Assembly: GCA_900759445.1 (NCBI GenBank) | Contig: CAAEVH010000004.1 | Coordinates: forward strand, 124,001 to 188,000 | Source of the DNA: an uncultured Raoultella sp. | Lineage (GTDB): Bacteria; Pseudomonadota; Gammaproteobacteria; Enterobacterales; Enterobacteriaceae | Length of the DNA stretch: 64,000 bases | Direction of reading: 5' to 3' | Part shown: piece after piece, positions 37,833 through 47,687 of the stretch | Layout: every line of letters starts with the position of its first letter | Numbering within the stretch: the stretch's first letter is position 1 | The notes under the pieces: generated by a model | Told to the model about the DNA's origin: nothing | Database searches by the model: none | What the model saw: the letters and a program-made list of their open reading frames with translations, nothing else | Position numbers and translations under genes: made by a program

Positions 37833-40319
37833 TTATCGGCAAATATAGACTTTATTCTCATCAATCACCCTATCGAAGGTAATTGTACAGAACTGTCCCT
37901 GCTGTTTATTAACTGCAACATGTACCGACGCGGGAATGTCGTTGGTGCGAATAAATAACCGACTACCCTGCCCCACCAGGCCAACATTATTACCGATATC
38001 ATCTTCCACTTCATAACCGAAAGATAACGGAGAGCCGTCCGGACGCTCGGCAAGGAAGTACCAGGGTTTGCGCCGATCGGTTTCAAACTCCGTCATCACG
38101 ACCGCACCGCGATAAGGTACTGTACCTTTTCGATTGCCCAGTAATGCCACATCGCTATTAGTGTCGGAAAGATCCAGCATCAGCATATTTTCACGGTACG
38201 GCGTCAGACTGTCGTAAACCGCGTAACCTTTACTGTTGGTTGTTAGGTAACGATGCCCTTGCACAGCCGCACCCTGTAACCCAGGCGCTTTAACAATGGC
38301 GAATGTATCTGAAAGCCGGGGAGTCAGAGCCACGCCCTCAGACCACACCACGATCCCCCCCTGAATATTGCCGCTGGCCTGTTGATACTTATTCGATTGG
38401 CTGTAACTACTGCCTACAGTCGCCACTGGCGCGCGCCAGACCATGCTAACGCCCGCCGTTGTCTCGTTCCCCTGTCGTTGCTGACTGAGGTTGGCACCAT
38501 AGCTGAATTGATCGCGATGACCCGTCACCCCGCTTAAGCTGGTGTTATTCGACTGAAAGCCGTCATTATCAAACGTCGTGGAATTAGAGACGAACAGATC
38601 GCGTCGAGGAGTGGAAATACCGTCCCCCCACGAGAACGGGATGGAGATATACAGGTTAAAACGCTTATCCTCGTGGTTGTCCTCATCGTACGTTTGACTC
38701 ACGGCAACGGTATAGCTAACTCGCTGCCAGGCGTTAGAGTAGCTAAGCTGATAATCTTTGCCGTTTCCACTGCGTTGCCAATAGTCGCGCCACAGGCCAC
38801 TGACCGCCAGGGATCCCCAGTTTTCGGGTAACGCTTGATTTATATTCAGTGAAAAACTGTTCTTGCGGCCAAAGTCATTTTGATAGTAGTCCGCAATGTC
38901 ATAAACGTCGTTTTTATCGCGATTATAGTTATTTTTATTATTCGCCCACACGTAGTCATTAAAGGTACGATAATTCCGCGAGGAATAACGATAAGCTGCA
39001 AGTGCAAACTGCGTACCGGTCTGCGTGACATATTTGTTCCATGCAACCTGATAGCTCTGACCATCAAAAACATCACCATTATCCTGCTCGCTATGCGATC
39101 GCGTGGCGTCTACCGATACTGCGCCAATGGGGGTATTCCAGCCAGTCCCAAGCACAAATGAAGAATAGTTTTGCGACAGCATTGTACCGCCATAGACCGT
39201 TAGCAGATTGTTCAGACCATACTGATAACTCCCTTGCAGGAAATCATACTGATTGCCAGCCCCTTCAATATGGCTACGCCCTGCAGCGAAATCATATTTC
39301 GATACGCCAGATTGCAGCATATTTGGCACAGATGAAAAAGGCACCAGATAATGAGATATCGAACCGTTAGCCTCTTTCACACTGACATCTAAATCCGAAC
39401 CGCCACCAGCGAGTTGTAGATCATCAATAGCAAATGGGCCTGGTGGCACTTCTTTCTGGTAAATAACAAAACCATTTTGTTCGATGGTTACCAGGGCGTT
39501 GCTCTGGGCAATCCCACGAACTACAGGGGTAAAATTCTGTTTTGAGTTTGGTAACATTTGCATATCGCGCCAGATACGCACACCACGAAAACGTACGGCA
39601 TCAAAAATATCTGCCCCGGTATACATGTCACCGGCGCGCAATGTACCAAGAATCGACGGAACACCACGTTCCACATATAACGTGTTGCTCTTCCATTTGC
39701 CGTTGCCCTCATTACCTTTCGTATAGTTGTCACTTGAATGCAACTGCCACCCCAGCAGGTTCAACCCGCTATTCAGGTTCACATAGCTGCTTTTATCATC
39801 ACCACCGTGTTTATAATTACTGTAATACTGGCTGGCGTAATAAGAGGTATAAAAAGCGTTCACCCCGCGATCCCAGGTTTCAGGCGGCATATATCCTGGT
39901 TCATATTCAACCACATACGCCTGAGGCACGCTTAAATTTAGAATAAACTCCCCAATGTCATAACTAACACTGCCGCCCTGCACTGCTGCACGCAGCGGCA
40001 CGCAGCCTTCTTGTTTATCCGTTTTAATGTTCCCGGTGCGAATACCAATTTGCTGCAATTGAGCCCAGGGCAGACATGTCAGTTCGGGATCGTCTTTAAT
40101 ATCAATATTGTACCGACCACGCCACTTATTATTAAGATAAACATCCATTTCATATATACCGGGCATTGGCTTATCGCCATCAATTTGATAGCGAGAGATT
40201 TTCTCACCATTCAAACCACCGATCATAAAGTGGGTATCAAACGTGTCTTCTTCAGCCCATGCGGATGAAGCAGCCAACACCGACAGGATTGACAGTGTAA
40301 TAGAATTTATCTTTGACAT
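37833..40319 (-). CDS. yehB: YehB-type outer-membrane fimbrial usher
   Basis: 828-residue usher (PapC/FimD family): signal peptide (about 1-23), N-terminal periplasmic domain (DTHFMIGG..., with a Cys pair), 24-strand barrel with plug, and C-terminal domains ending in a cysteine (VYICR). The conserved FRGVRIWRDMQMLP and PPGPFAIDDL are present. The start is ATG 40319 with AAGGA upstream. It exports and assembles subunits brought by YehC. Syntenic with Salmonella stcC. Confidence 0.92.
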   Translation of the reverse strand: MSKINSITLSILSVLAASSAWAEEDTFDTHFMIGGLNGEKISRYQIDGDKPMPGIYEMDVYLNNKWRGRYNIDIKDDPELTCLPWAQLQQIGIRTGNIKTDKQEGCVPLRAAVQGGSVSYDIGEFILNLSVPQAYVVEYEPGYMPPETWDRGVNAFYTSYYASQYYSNYKHGGDDKSSYVNLNSGLNLLGWQLHSSDNYTKGNEGNGKWKSNTLYVERGVPSILGTLRAGDMYTGADIFDAVRFRGVRIWRDMQMLPNSKQNFTPVVRGIAQSNALVTIEQNGFVIYQKEVPPGPFAIDDLQLAGGGSDLDVSVKEANGSISHYLVPFSSVPNMLQSGVSKYDFAAGRSHIEGAGNQYDFLQGSYQYGLNNLLTVYGGTMLSQNYSSFVLGTGWNTPIGAVSVDATRSHSEQDNGDVFDGQSYQVAWNKYVTQTGTQFALAAYRYSSRNYRTFNDYVWANNKNNYNRDKNDVYDIADYYQNDFGRKNSFSLNINQALPENWGSLAVSGLWRDYWQRSGNGKDYQLSYSNAWQRVSYTVAVSQTYDEDNHEDKRFNLYISIPFSWGDGISTPRRDLFVSNSTTFDNDGFQSNNTSLSGVTGHRDQFSYGANLSQQRQGNETTAGVSMVWRAPVATVGSSYSQSNKYQQASGNIQGGIVVWSEGVALTPRLSDTFAIVKAPGLQGAAVQGHRYLTTNSKGYAVYDSLTPYRENMLMLDLSDTNSDVALLGNRKGTVPYRGAVVMTEFETDRRKPWYFLAERPDGSPLSFGYEVEDDIGNNVGLVGQGSRLFIRTNDIPASVHVAVNKQQGQFCTITFDRVIDENKVYICR

Positions 40320-40332
40320 AATCAATCCTTGA

Positions 40333-41013
40333 CTATCTTTCCGTTTTTATTTTTTCACTTAAGTAGTTTCCGTGATCATCAATAAGAGTAACCTTGTAAT
40401 GATTAACGACAGCAGTGGTGACGACCTTTTTATCTGACCACGGAGCAAGTAACACTGTCTCGCTGTTTATTTTTGAATTACCCACTAGTTCAGGAATAGT
40501 AATCCAGTTAGCAGAATTATTTTTGATATTAATGCCACCGCTGATATCTCTGACGCTTAAGCGAGAAAAGCTTTTTTCATCTACACCGGCGATACCCTGC
40601 GGGCGATATATAAATTTGATGCGATTCTGCATAGCAAATTTAATCATGTTCTTGCCTTCTGATTCCGCAGAATTAGGAGGAATATCTAACACATTCAGGA
40701 AAAAAAGACTTTCACGATCTTCCGGTAGCGTATTTGCCAATTGCTTAATTTTCAGTTGTTGACCAGAGCCTCCGCTGACCTTTGCCACCGGAGGGCTCAT
40801 TACAAATGGCACGTGGATTTTTTCGGGTGGCAGACTGGTATCTCCGTCATCTATCCAGGATTGAACCAGCGAGCTGCGACTGCCTTCATTCATTAATTGC
40901 ACGGTAATTTCTTTTTTCTGTGCCGGATAAATGACACGGGTGCCGTAAATGTATATGCCGCCCCACGCAGGCATTACTGTACCGGCCAGTAAAAACACGA
41001 GTATTTTTTTCAT
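40333..41013 (-). CDS. yehC: YehC-type periplasmic fimbrial chaperone
   Basis: 226-residue PapD-like chaperone with signal peptide (about 1-18) and two Ig-like domains. TRVIYPAQKKEITVQLMN is the G1/A1 region and FLNVLDIPPN the chaperone signature. A basic residue in IKFIYRP is typical for the subunit C-terminus anchor. It lies 13 bp before the usher gene. Confidence 0.92.
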   Translation of the reverse strand: MKKILVFLLAGTVMPAWGGIYIYGTRVIYPAQKKEITVQLMNEGSRSSLVQSWIDDGDTSLPPEKIHVPFVMSPPVAKVSGGSGQQLKIKQLANTLPEDRESLFFLNVLDIPPNSAESEGKNMIKFAMQNRIKFIYRPQGIAGVDEKSFSRLSVRDISGGINIKNNSANWITIPELVGNSKINSETVLLAPWSDKKVVTTAVVNHYKVTLIDDHGNYLSEKIKTER

Positions 41014-41076
41014 TATAATTATCCTTACTGCGGAAATAATCGGCGGCCGGAGCCGCCGACAAACAGGATAGTCATC

Positions 41077-41616
41077 TTAATCAGTAACAACAGTCATCGT
41101 CAGCGAAGAGGCCACATCACCAGCGGAGACATCGGCAGAACCAATTTTCGCGTAGCGTGCGCTAAAGTTCAGAGTATATTTATTGTCCGCAGTTTTAGTT
41201 AACTCAATACCTGTATCGGGGTTAACCTGTTTAGTAAAATCATCACCATAGTAAACGGTGAAGCCAGCACCATTATTTGCTGCGGTATTTCGTGTAATAT
41301 ATTTATTATTGCTGTCAAATTGAGAACTGGAGAAAGTAATTTTTGGTGCTTTACTTCCTGTACATTCAACCGTCAATGGCACGGTGGTTTTATTTGAGTA
41401 TCCTTCATAAACACCACCAGCACTTAAGGCATTTAATCTGTCAGCACCAATTTGGTTCATACCAATGGTCGCAGTGGTATCCCCTGTAAATTTACAGGTG
41501 GTCCCTACTACCTTACCAGTAATAATCAGTTCACCCTGATCAGAATCAGCAGCAAAAGCCCCAGCGCTCATAACTACAGCGGACAGAACAGCAGCGGAAA
41601 TAATTGAACGTTTCAT
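41077..41616 (-). CDS. yehD: YehD-type major fimbrial subunit
   Basis: 179-residue pilin precursor. Signal peptide 1-22 (AGAFA-ADS), a cysteine pair Cys41-Cys85 closing the Ig-like fold, and a C-terminal beta strand ending SSLTMTVVTD for chaperone and usher binding. First structural gene of the cluster yehDCBA, homologous in position to Salmonella stcA. Regulation not visible. Confidence 0.88.
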   Translation of the reverse strand: MKRSIISAAVLSAVVMSAGAFAADSDQGELIITGKVVGTTCKFTGDTTATIGMNQIGADRLNALSAGGVYEGYSNKTTVPLTVECTGSKAPKITFSSSQFDSNNKYITRNTAANNGAGFTVYYGDDFTKQVNPDTGIELTKTADNKYTLNFSARYAKIGSADVSAGDVASSLTMTVVTD

Positions 41617-41888
41617 CGTATATTCCTTAATGAATTAACTTCTATTGGTTAAGAGGACTTAACCCGTGAAATTAAATTCGCACACCAGAAACGTTATCGC
41701 AATGTAAACGCGTTGTTTTATTGATTTAAAACAAATTGCAAAGCGCAATATAATAGAAACAAATCAGTCGATTTTTTTATTCTTTTAAATTAATAAATTT
41801 ACGAGATTAACTGTTGGGATGAAATTCTTCAGAGAAATGATCAGCCACGTATTATTCACAATAATAATGCATGGCTGATAAAAGACGT
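41617..41888. other. AT-rich gap between yehE and yehD
   Basis: 272 bp, strongly AT-rich, holding the yehD upstream region. No invertible-element inverted repeats or recombinase gene was seen, so there is no sign of phase variation by inversion. Confidence 0.5.
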
Positions 41889-42170
41889 TTAATCGTAATG
41901 CGTCATCACAATTTGTCGTGTAGCGTCACCGGTGATAGTAACAATTTCAGTTACCGCACCTTTTGTTGGATTGGAAACACCCGCTCTGACGTTTGAAAAG
42001 GAAATGGCATTGCCACAGCGTTGCTGCACTTCGTTATTTACAACATCAGCGCTACAGGTGGGTTCAGTTACCCGACCATTGATATTCAGGGTGGCAGTAT
42101 CTGTGGCGAAAGCAGAAGCGCTCATTCCATAAGCCAAAGTAATAACTCCCAAGAATAAATTTTTTTTCAT
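41889..42170 (-). CDS. yehE: YehE-type small exported protein (DUF2574)
   Basis: 93-residue protein with signal peptide (about 1-22, SASAFA) and cysteines at 39 and 52. Length and pattern match E. coli YehE, including LAYG, TATL.INGR and the VLNRYD-like end (VMTHYD). The ATG at 42170 gives this length; ATG at 42179 is three codons longer and has a closer AGGA. It resembles a truncated pilin-like protein and sits upstream of the fimbrial genes, but its function is unknown. Confidence 0.8.
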   Translation of the reverse strand: MKKNLFLGVITLAYGMSASAFATDTATLNINGRVTEPTCSADVVNNEVQQRCGNAISFSNVRAGVSNPTKGAVTEIVTITGDATRQIVMTHYD

Positions 42171-42434
42171 TACGTTCATTATTCCTGTATCGGTTGGGAA
42201 ACAGCACACAAGCCGTCTTTCCAGTAGATTATGGATTAACTGCCTCGCTAAGGCTAATTGAGATTGTAGATTAATTCGACCAATTTGATCAATTTAAATG
42301 ATGCATTGAGGGTATTTATTCAGAAAAAGACATGAATTATACAGTCCGGATAAATAATTGAGTGAGATTTTTCATCCAATATATTCACCGCATCAATGCA
42401 TTATTGATACGGTGAATATTTTTAACGCTATTAA

Positions 42435-43544
42435 TTACACCGCGCGGAAGGCAATTTCACCCGGGATCACTTCCCCTTGCCAGTAGAGCTGGGCAGCGAC
42501 ACGTCCTGCAAGGTCGCGGTAAATGGCGGTAAATTCGCTGTCAGGACGGCTGATGACCGTCGGCGTACCACGATCCAGGTCTTCACGCAGAGAAATATGC
42601 AGCGGCATCTGTCCCAGCAGTTGGGTGTGATACTGCTCAGCCAGTTTCTGCGCGCCACCGGTGCCGAAGATTGGCTCGTGATGACCGCAGTTGCTGCAAA
42701 TATGCATACTCATATTCTCAACAATACCCAGCACTGGCACTTCGACTTTTTCGAACATCACGATGCCTTTTTTCGCATCGATCAGCGCGATGTCCTGCGG
42801 AGTGGTCACCACAACCGCACCCGTGACCGGAATGTTTTGCGCCAGCGTCAACTGGATATCACCCGTACCCGGCGGCATATCCAGTACCAGGTAATCAAGA
42901 TCCGGCCATAAGGTTTCTTGCAGCATCTGCAGCAGGGCTTTGCTGGCCATCGGGCCACGCCAAACCATCGCATTATCGTCAGTAACCAGATAACCAATAG
43001 AGTTTGTCGCCAGGCCGTGAGACATGATCGGCGCCATATGGGTACCGTCTGGAGAGGTTGGACGCTGGTTTTCCGCACCGAGCATCGTCGGGATTGACGG
43101 GCCATAAATATCGGCGTCCAGTATCCCTACCTTCGCCCCTTCCGCAGCCAGCGCCAGCGCCAGGTTCACGGCAGTAGAGGATTTACCCACGCCACCTTTA
43201 CCCGAACTGACGGCGATGATGTTTTTTACACCATTAATGCCCGGCTGGTTTTTCACGCGTTTCAGCGTCGCAATGTTATGCGACAGTTTCCAGTCGATCG
43301 CTTTCGCACCAGTAATACGCAGCAGATCGGCGCTACATTGCTCTTTTAAGTCCTCAAACGCGCTCTGCCAGACAAACGGCATGACCAGCTCAACGTGCAA
43401 CGTGTCATCCATCCAGGCGACGTGATGCAACGCTTTAAGCGTCGTCAGATTATGCTTCAGGGTTGAATGCTGAAAATTCGCCAGCGTCCCGGCAACCATC
43501 GCGCGCAGGGTCTCTGGTGATTTGGCCTGGGATTGTGCGTTCAT
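42435..43544 (-). CDS. mrp: Mrp (ApbC), iron-sulfur cluster carrier ATPase
   Basis: 369-residue P-loop ATPase that carries and transfers Fe-S clusters. An N-terminal DUF59-like domain (about 10-90) precedes the MinD/ParA-type ATPase with the deviant Walker A GKGGVGKSS (115-123). The cluster-binding CxxC lies in HICSNCGHHEP near 283. The start at MNAQSQAK gives the E. coli length. It is divergent from metG, as in E. coli and Salmonella. Confidence 0.96.
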   Translation of the reverse strand: MNAQSQAKSPETLRAMVAGTLANFQHSTLKHNLTTLKALHHVAWMDDTLHVELVMPFVWQSAFEDLKEQCSADLLRITGAKAIDWKLSHNIATLKRVKNQPGINGVKNIIAVSSGKGGVGKSSTAVNLALALAAEGAKVGILDADIYGPSIPTMLGAENQRPTSPDGTHMAPIMSHGLATNSIGYLVTDDNAMVWRGPMASKALLQMLQETLWPDLDYLVLDMPPGTGDIQLTLAQNIPVTGAVVVTTPQDIALIDAKKGIVMFEKVEVPVLGIVENMSMHICSNCGHHEPIFGTGGAQKLAEQYHTQLLGQMPLHISLREDLDRGTPTVISRPDSEFTAIYRDLAGRVAAQLYWQGEVIPGEIAFRAV

Positions 43545-43708
43545 CCCGACTCCTTTTTGTTGTTCTGAAAATACAATAGTCACCAGGTAGTTTACTCCAA
43601 CCGCAACAATTATTCATTTACGGATAAATGCCCTTATCGCTTGGCGCAGTAATTACCATTTTGGTACTATCAAAGCCCTTTTCACTACAAAAGAAGTAAT
43701 TGCCCACT

Positions 43709-45742
43709 ATGACTCAAGTCGCGAAGAAAATTCTGGTAACGTGCGCGCTGCCGTACGCCAACGGCTCTATCCACCTCGGCCATATGCTGGAGCACATCCA
43801 GGCTGATGTCTGGGTCCGTTACCAGCGAATGCGCGGCCACCAGGTTAACTTCATCTGCGCGGACGACGCACACGGTACGCCAATCATGCTGAAAGCACAG
43901 CAGCTTGGGATCACGCCAGAGCAGATGATCGGTGAAATGAGTCAGGAGCATCAGACTGATTTTGCGGGTTTTGACATCAGCTATGACAACTACCACTCTA
44001 CGCACAGCGAAGAGAACCGTGAGCTGTCTGAGCTGATTTATACGCGCCTGAAGGAGAACGGTTTTATTAAGAACCGTACTATCTCCCAGCTTTACGATCC
44101 GGAAAAAGGCATGTTCCTGCCGGACCGTTTCGTTAAAGGCACCTGCCCGAAATGTAAATCTCCGGATCAGTATGGCGATAACTGTGAAGTTTGCGGCGCA
44201 ACCTACAGCCCGACCGAACTTATCGAGCCGAAATCCGTCGTTTCTGGCGCGACGCCGGTAATGCGCGACTCTGAACACTTCTTCTTTGACCTGCCATCAT
44301 TCAGCGAGATGCTGCAGGCCTGGACACGCAGCGGCGCGTTGCAGGAGCAGGTCGCCAACAAAATGCAGGAATGGTTCGAATCCGGCCTGCAGCAGTGGGA
44401 TATTTCCCGCGATGCCCCATACTTCGGTTTTGAAATCCCGGATGCGCCAGGCAAGTACTTCTACGTCTGGCTGGACGCACCAATTGGCTATATGGGTTCG
44501 TTCAAAAACCTGTGCGATAAGCGCGGCGACACGACCAGTTTTGATGAGTATTGGAAGAAAGATTCCGACGCTGAGCTGTATCACTTCATCGGTAAAGACA
44601 TCGTCTACTTCCATAGCCTGTTCTGGCCGGCGATGCTGGAAGGCAGCAACTTCCGTAAGCCGACCAACCTGTTCGTACACGGTTATGTGACAGTAAACGG
44701 TGCGAAGATGTCCAAATCTCGCGGTACCTTCATTAAGGCCAGCACCTGGCTGAAGCACTTTGACGCCGACAGCCTGCGTTACTACTACACAGCGAAGCTT
44801 TCTTCACGCATTGATGATATCGACCTGAACCTGGAAGACTTCGTTCAGCGTGTAAACGCCGATATCGTCAACAAAGTAGTCAACCTGGCATCACGTAACG
44901 CAGGCTTTATCAGCAAGCGTTTTGACGGCGTACTGGCGGCTGAACTGGCCGACCCGGCGTTGTATAAAACCTTCACTGACGCTGCTGCGGTGATTGGCGA
45001 AGCATGGGAAAGCCGTGAATTTGGTAAAGCTATCCGTGAAATCATGGCGCTGGCCGATGTGGCAAACCGCTACGTTGACGAACAGGCTCCGTGGGTCGTT
45101 GCTAAACAGGAAGGCCGCGATGCCGACCTGCAAGCGATCTGCTCCATGGGTATCAACCTGTTCCGCGTCCTGATGACTTACCTGAAACCGGTTCTGCCAA
45201 CGCTTGCTGAACGTGTAGAAGCTTTCCTGAACAGCGAGCTTAGCTGGGATGCCATTCAGCAACCGCTGCTCGGTCACAAGGTCAACACCTTTAAGGCGCT
45301 CTACAATCGCATCGACATGAAACAAGTTGAAGCGCTGGTGGAAGCGTCGAAAGAAGAAGTGAAGGCCGCTGCCGCCCCGGTAACCGGCCCGCTGGCGGAT
45401 GACCCGATTCAGGAAACCATTACCTTTGACGATTTCGCCAAAGTTGACCTGCGCGTGGCATTGATTGAAAACGCCGAGTTTGTGGAAGGTTCTGACAAAC
45501 TGCTGCGTCTGACGCTGGATCTCGGTGGCGAGAAGCGTAACGTCTTCTCTGGTATTCGTTCTGCCTATCCGGATCCGCAGACCCTGATTGGACGTCAGAC
45601 CATTATGGTTGCTAACCTGGCACCTCGTAAGATGCGCTTCGGCATTTCTGAAGGGATGGTCATGGCGGCAGGTCCTGGCGGGAAAGATATCTTCCTGTTA
45701 AGCCCGGACGAAGGCGCAAAACCTGGCCAACAGGTGAAATAA
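43709..45742 (+). CDS. metG: MetG, methionyl-tRNA synthetase
   Basis: 677-residue class I synthetase that charges tRNA-Met. The HLGH motif is at 22-25; the zinc cysteines CPKC and CEVC lie near 146-162; the KMSKS motif is near 333; an anticodon-binding helical domain follows. The C-terminal tRNA-binding (EMAP-II-like) dimer domain spans about 575-677. The start MTQVAKK is the E. coli start. Single gene with its own terminator. Confidence 0.98.
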   Translation: MTQVAKKILVTCALPYANGSIHLGHMLEHIQADVWVRYQRMRGHQVNFICADDAHGTPIMLKAQQLGITPEQMIGEMSQEHQTDFAGFDISYDNYHSTHSEENRELSELIYTRLKENGFIKNRTISQLYDPEKGMFLPDRFVKGTCPKCKSPDQYGDNCEVCGATYSPTELIEPKSVVSGATPVMRDSEHFFFDLPSFSEMLQAWTRSGALQEQVANKMQEWFESGLQQWDISRDAPYFGFEIPDAPGKYFYVWLDAPIGYMGSFKNLCDKRGDTTSFDEYWKKDSDAELYHFIGKDIVYFHSLFWPAMLEGSNFRKPTNLFVHGYVTVNGAKMSKSRGTFIKASTWLKHFDADSLRYYYTAKLSSRIDDIDLNLEDFVQRVNADIVNKVVNLASRNAGFISKRFDGVLAAELADPALYKTFTDAAAVIGEAWESREFGKAIREIMALADVANRYVDEQAPWVVAKQEGRDADLQAICSMGINLFRVLMTYLKPVLPTLAERVEAFLNSELSWDAIQQPLLGHKVNTFKALYNRIDMKQVEALVEASKEEVKAAAAPVTGPLADDPIQETITFDDFAKVDLRVALIENAEFVEGSDKLLRLTLDLGGEKRNVFSGIRSAYPDPQTLIGRQTIMVANLAPRKMRFGISEGMVMAAGPGGKDIFLLSPDEGAKPGQQVK

Positions 45743-45755
45743 ATCAGACATCTCG

Positions 45756-45782
45756 AGCGCTGCAACTGCAGCGCTTTTTTTG
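45756..45782 (+). terminator. metG terminator
   Basis: AGCGCTGCA-AC-TGCAGCGCT stem followed by seven T, 13 bp past the metG stop. Confidence 0.88.
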
Positions 45783-45949
45783 CTGAGTGATTTACCTTTA
45801 ATCTTAAACACACTCCCCCACTCCATTTTCGGACTGCTTAGCCATCGCTATTAGATTTATTCTATACTGCTCTGCTATTAAGGCCGCCCGGCCCTCATAT
45901 TCATTGGCGTTATTATTTAGCATTCGATATTCATAAAATGGAGTTTTAC

Positions 45950-46408
45950 ATGACAGCGTTACAAAAATTAGTTTCTCTCGCCGTGGCATCGGTTGTGGTT
46001 TTTTCCCTGGCGGGTTGTGGTGATAAAGAAGAAACGAAAACATTCAATGCCAATCTTAACGGTTCGGATATCACCGTCTCTTACACCTATAAAGGTGACA
46101 AAGTTCTGAAACAAAGCTCCGAAAGTAAAATCAGCTATGCGTCTGTCGGCGCCAGCAATAAAGAGGAAGCCGCAAAAGTATTCGATGCGTTAAGCGCCAA
46201 ATATCAAAATATTGCAGGCGTAGAAGAAAAGCTCACCTATACAGATACCTACGCACAGGAAAATGTCACTATTGATATGGAAAAAGTCGATATAAAAGCG
46301 TTGCAGGCAATTTCCGGGATGAAGCTTTCTGAGAAAGCCGATAAAAATATCAGCATGAAGCAAATGCAAACGGTAATGGAATCGGCGGGTTTTAAAGAAG
46401 TGAAATAA
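45950..46408 (+). CDS. yehR: YehR, lipoprotein of unknown function (DUF1307)
   Basis: 152-residue lipoprotein: lipobox SLAGC with Cys23, then the conserved YKGDKVLKQSSESKI and EEKLTYTDTYAQENVTIDMEKVD. E. coli YehR is the clear match; role unknown. I start at MTALQKL because GGAG is 8 bp upstream; the ATG four codons earlier has no good site. Single gene between metG and yehS. Confidence 0.9.
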   Translation: MTALQKLVSLAVASVVVFSLAGCGDKEETKTFNANLNGSDITVSYTYKGDKVLKQSSESKISYASVGASNKEEAAKVFDALSAKYQNIAGVEEKLTYTDTYAQENVTIDMEKVDIKALQAISGMKLSEKADKNISMKQMQTVMESAGFKEVK

Positions 46409-46450
46409 CACCCTGGCGACCCGATATTCATCGCGGTCGCCAGCGTCGTT

Positions 46451-46921
46451 TTACGCTTTCGTTTTGTGCACTCGCGACGTCAAACCCCGCAGGAAGTAAC
46501 GCAGAAACTGATCGCCGCATTCGCGATAGTTCTTATGATCCGGCGCGCGCATCATGGCGGTAATTTCAGGCATCGACACACGAAACTTCTGCTCGGTCAT
46601 AATGGCAAGAATATCATCGGTTTTCAGCGAAAAGGCGATACGCAGCTTTTTCAGCACCGTGTTGTTGTTAACACGACGCTCAAGCGCCAGTTCCGGCGCA
46701 GACTCGTCTTTACCACGCAGATGATAAATCAGACCGTTTAAAAATCCGGAGAGAATGATATCCGGGCAGCGAATAAACCCGGCTTCATCTTCTTTTGTCA
46801 TCCAGGTATCAAAACCTGCGGAGGTGGATTCCATGTCAGCAAGCGCAAGAATACGCACCATGTCGTTATTGTTCGCTTTCAGGGTGTAGCGCAGGCTACG
46901 AAGAATATCGTTACTTAGCAT
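46451..46921 (-). CDS. yehS: YehS, DUF1456-family protein
   Basis: 156-residue soluble protein with two copies of the DUF1456 helical repeat (about 1-65 and 80-148; FRVSMPEITAMMRAPDHKNYRECGDQ in the second). Function unknown. The start at MLSNDILRSL is the E. coli start. It lies 46 bp after btsR on the same strand and may be cotranscribed with btsSR. Confidence 0.9.
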   Translation of the reverse strand: MLSNDILRSLRYTLKANNNDMVRILALADMESTSAGFDTWMTKEDEAGFIRCPDIILSGFLNGLIYHLRGKDESAPELALERRVNNNTVLKKLRIAFSLKTDDILAIMTEQKFRVSMPEITAMMRAPDHKNYRECGDQFLRYFLRGLTSRVHKTKA

Positions 46922-46967
46922 AGAGCCTTCAACTGTCGGTGATGCAATGGCGCGCAGTGTATCAGTT

Positions 46968-47687
46968 TTACAGTCCAATCGCCTCTTTTAGGCTTTTAAG
47001 ATAACGGCGACTTACCGGAACTGTCAGCCCGTTGCGTAAAATCAGTTCGGCCTGACCGTTTTCTTCCAGACGGATCTCCCGCAATTGCGCCATATTCACC
47101 AGATATTGCCGATGGCAGCGCAGCAAAGGTGTACGGCTTTCCAGCGTTCTGAGCGTCAGTTCGGTGAAACCTTCTTTACCATCGCTGCTGGTCACATACA
47201 CGCCGCTCATGCGGCTGCTGATAAACGCCACGTCATCCATTTGCAGCAGATAGATTCGGCTGTGGCCGCTGCACGGAATAAACTTCAGCGCCTGCTGATT
47301 CTCCGGCAGTAGCGATACATCCTGCTTCGTGCGCTCCTGACGCAAACGGCTCAGCGTTTTTTCCAGTCGCGCCTCTTCAATCGGTTTGAGAAGATAATCA
47401 AACGCGTGTTCTTCAAAAGCTTTCACCGCATATTCATCAAAGGCAGTAAGGAAAACAATATACGGACGATGCTCAGGATCAAGCATGCCAACCATTTCCA
47501 GACCGCTGATACGCGGCATCTGAATATCAAGGAACAGGACATCCGGACGCAGTTTATGTACCGCGCCGATGGCTTCCACCGCATTCGAACATTCGCCGAC
47601 GATCTCGATGTCGCTTTGCGCCTGCAACAGGATCCGCAGATTCTCCCGCGCTAACGGTTCGTCATCGACAATCAGCACTTTGATCAT
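46968..47687 (-). CDS. btsR: BtsR (YehT), LytTR-type response regulator
   Basis: 239-residue regulator of the pyruvate-sensing BtsS/BtsR system. Receiver domain with phospho-acceptor Asp54 in LFLDIQMP and acidic DDE (8-10), then a LytTR DNA-binding domain (about 137-239). In E. coli it activates the pyruvate transporter gene btsT, which is not in this window. Overlaps btsS by 4 bp. Confidence 0.95.
   Translation of the reverse strand: MIKVLIVDDEPLARENLRILLQAQSDIEIVGECSNAVEAIGAVHKLRPDVLFLDIQMPRISGLEMVGMLDPEHRPYIVFLTAFDEYAVKAFEEHAFDYLLKPIEEARLEKTLSRLRQERTKQDVSLLPENQQALKFIPCSGHSRIYLLQMDDVAFISSRMSGVYVTSSDGKEGFTELTLRTLESRTPLLRCHRQYLVNMAQLREIRLEENGQAELILRNGLTVPVSRRYLKSLKEAIGL

Noticed and set aside
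41617..41888. Invertible promoter switch for the fimbrial cluster
   Set aside because: No inverted repeat pair or recombinase gene was found near the AT-rich gap.
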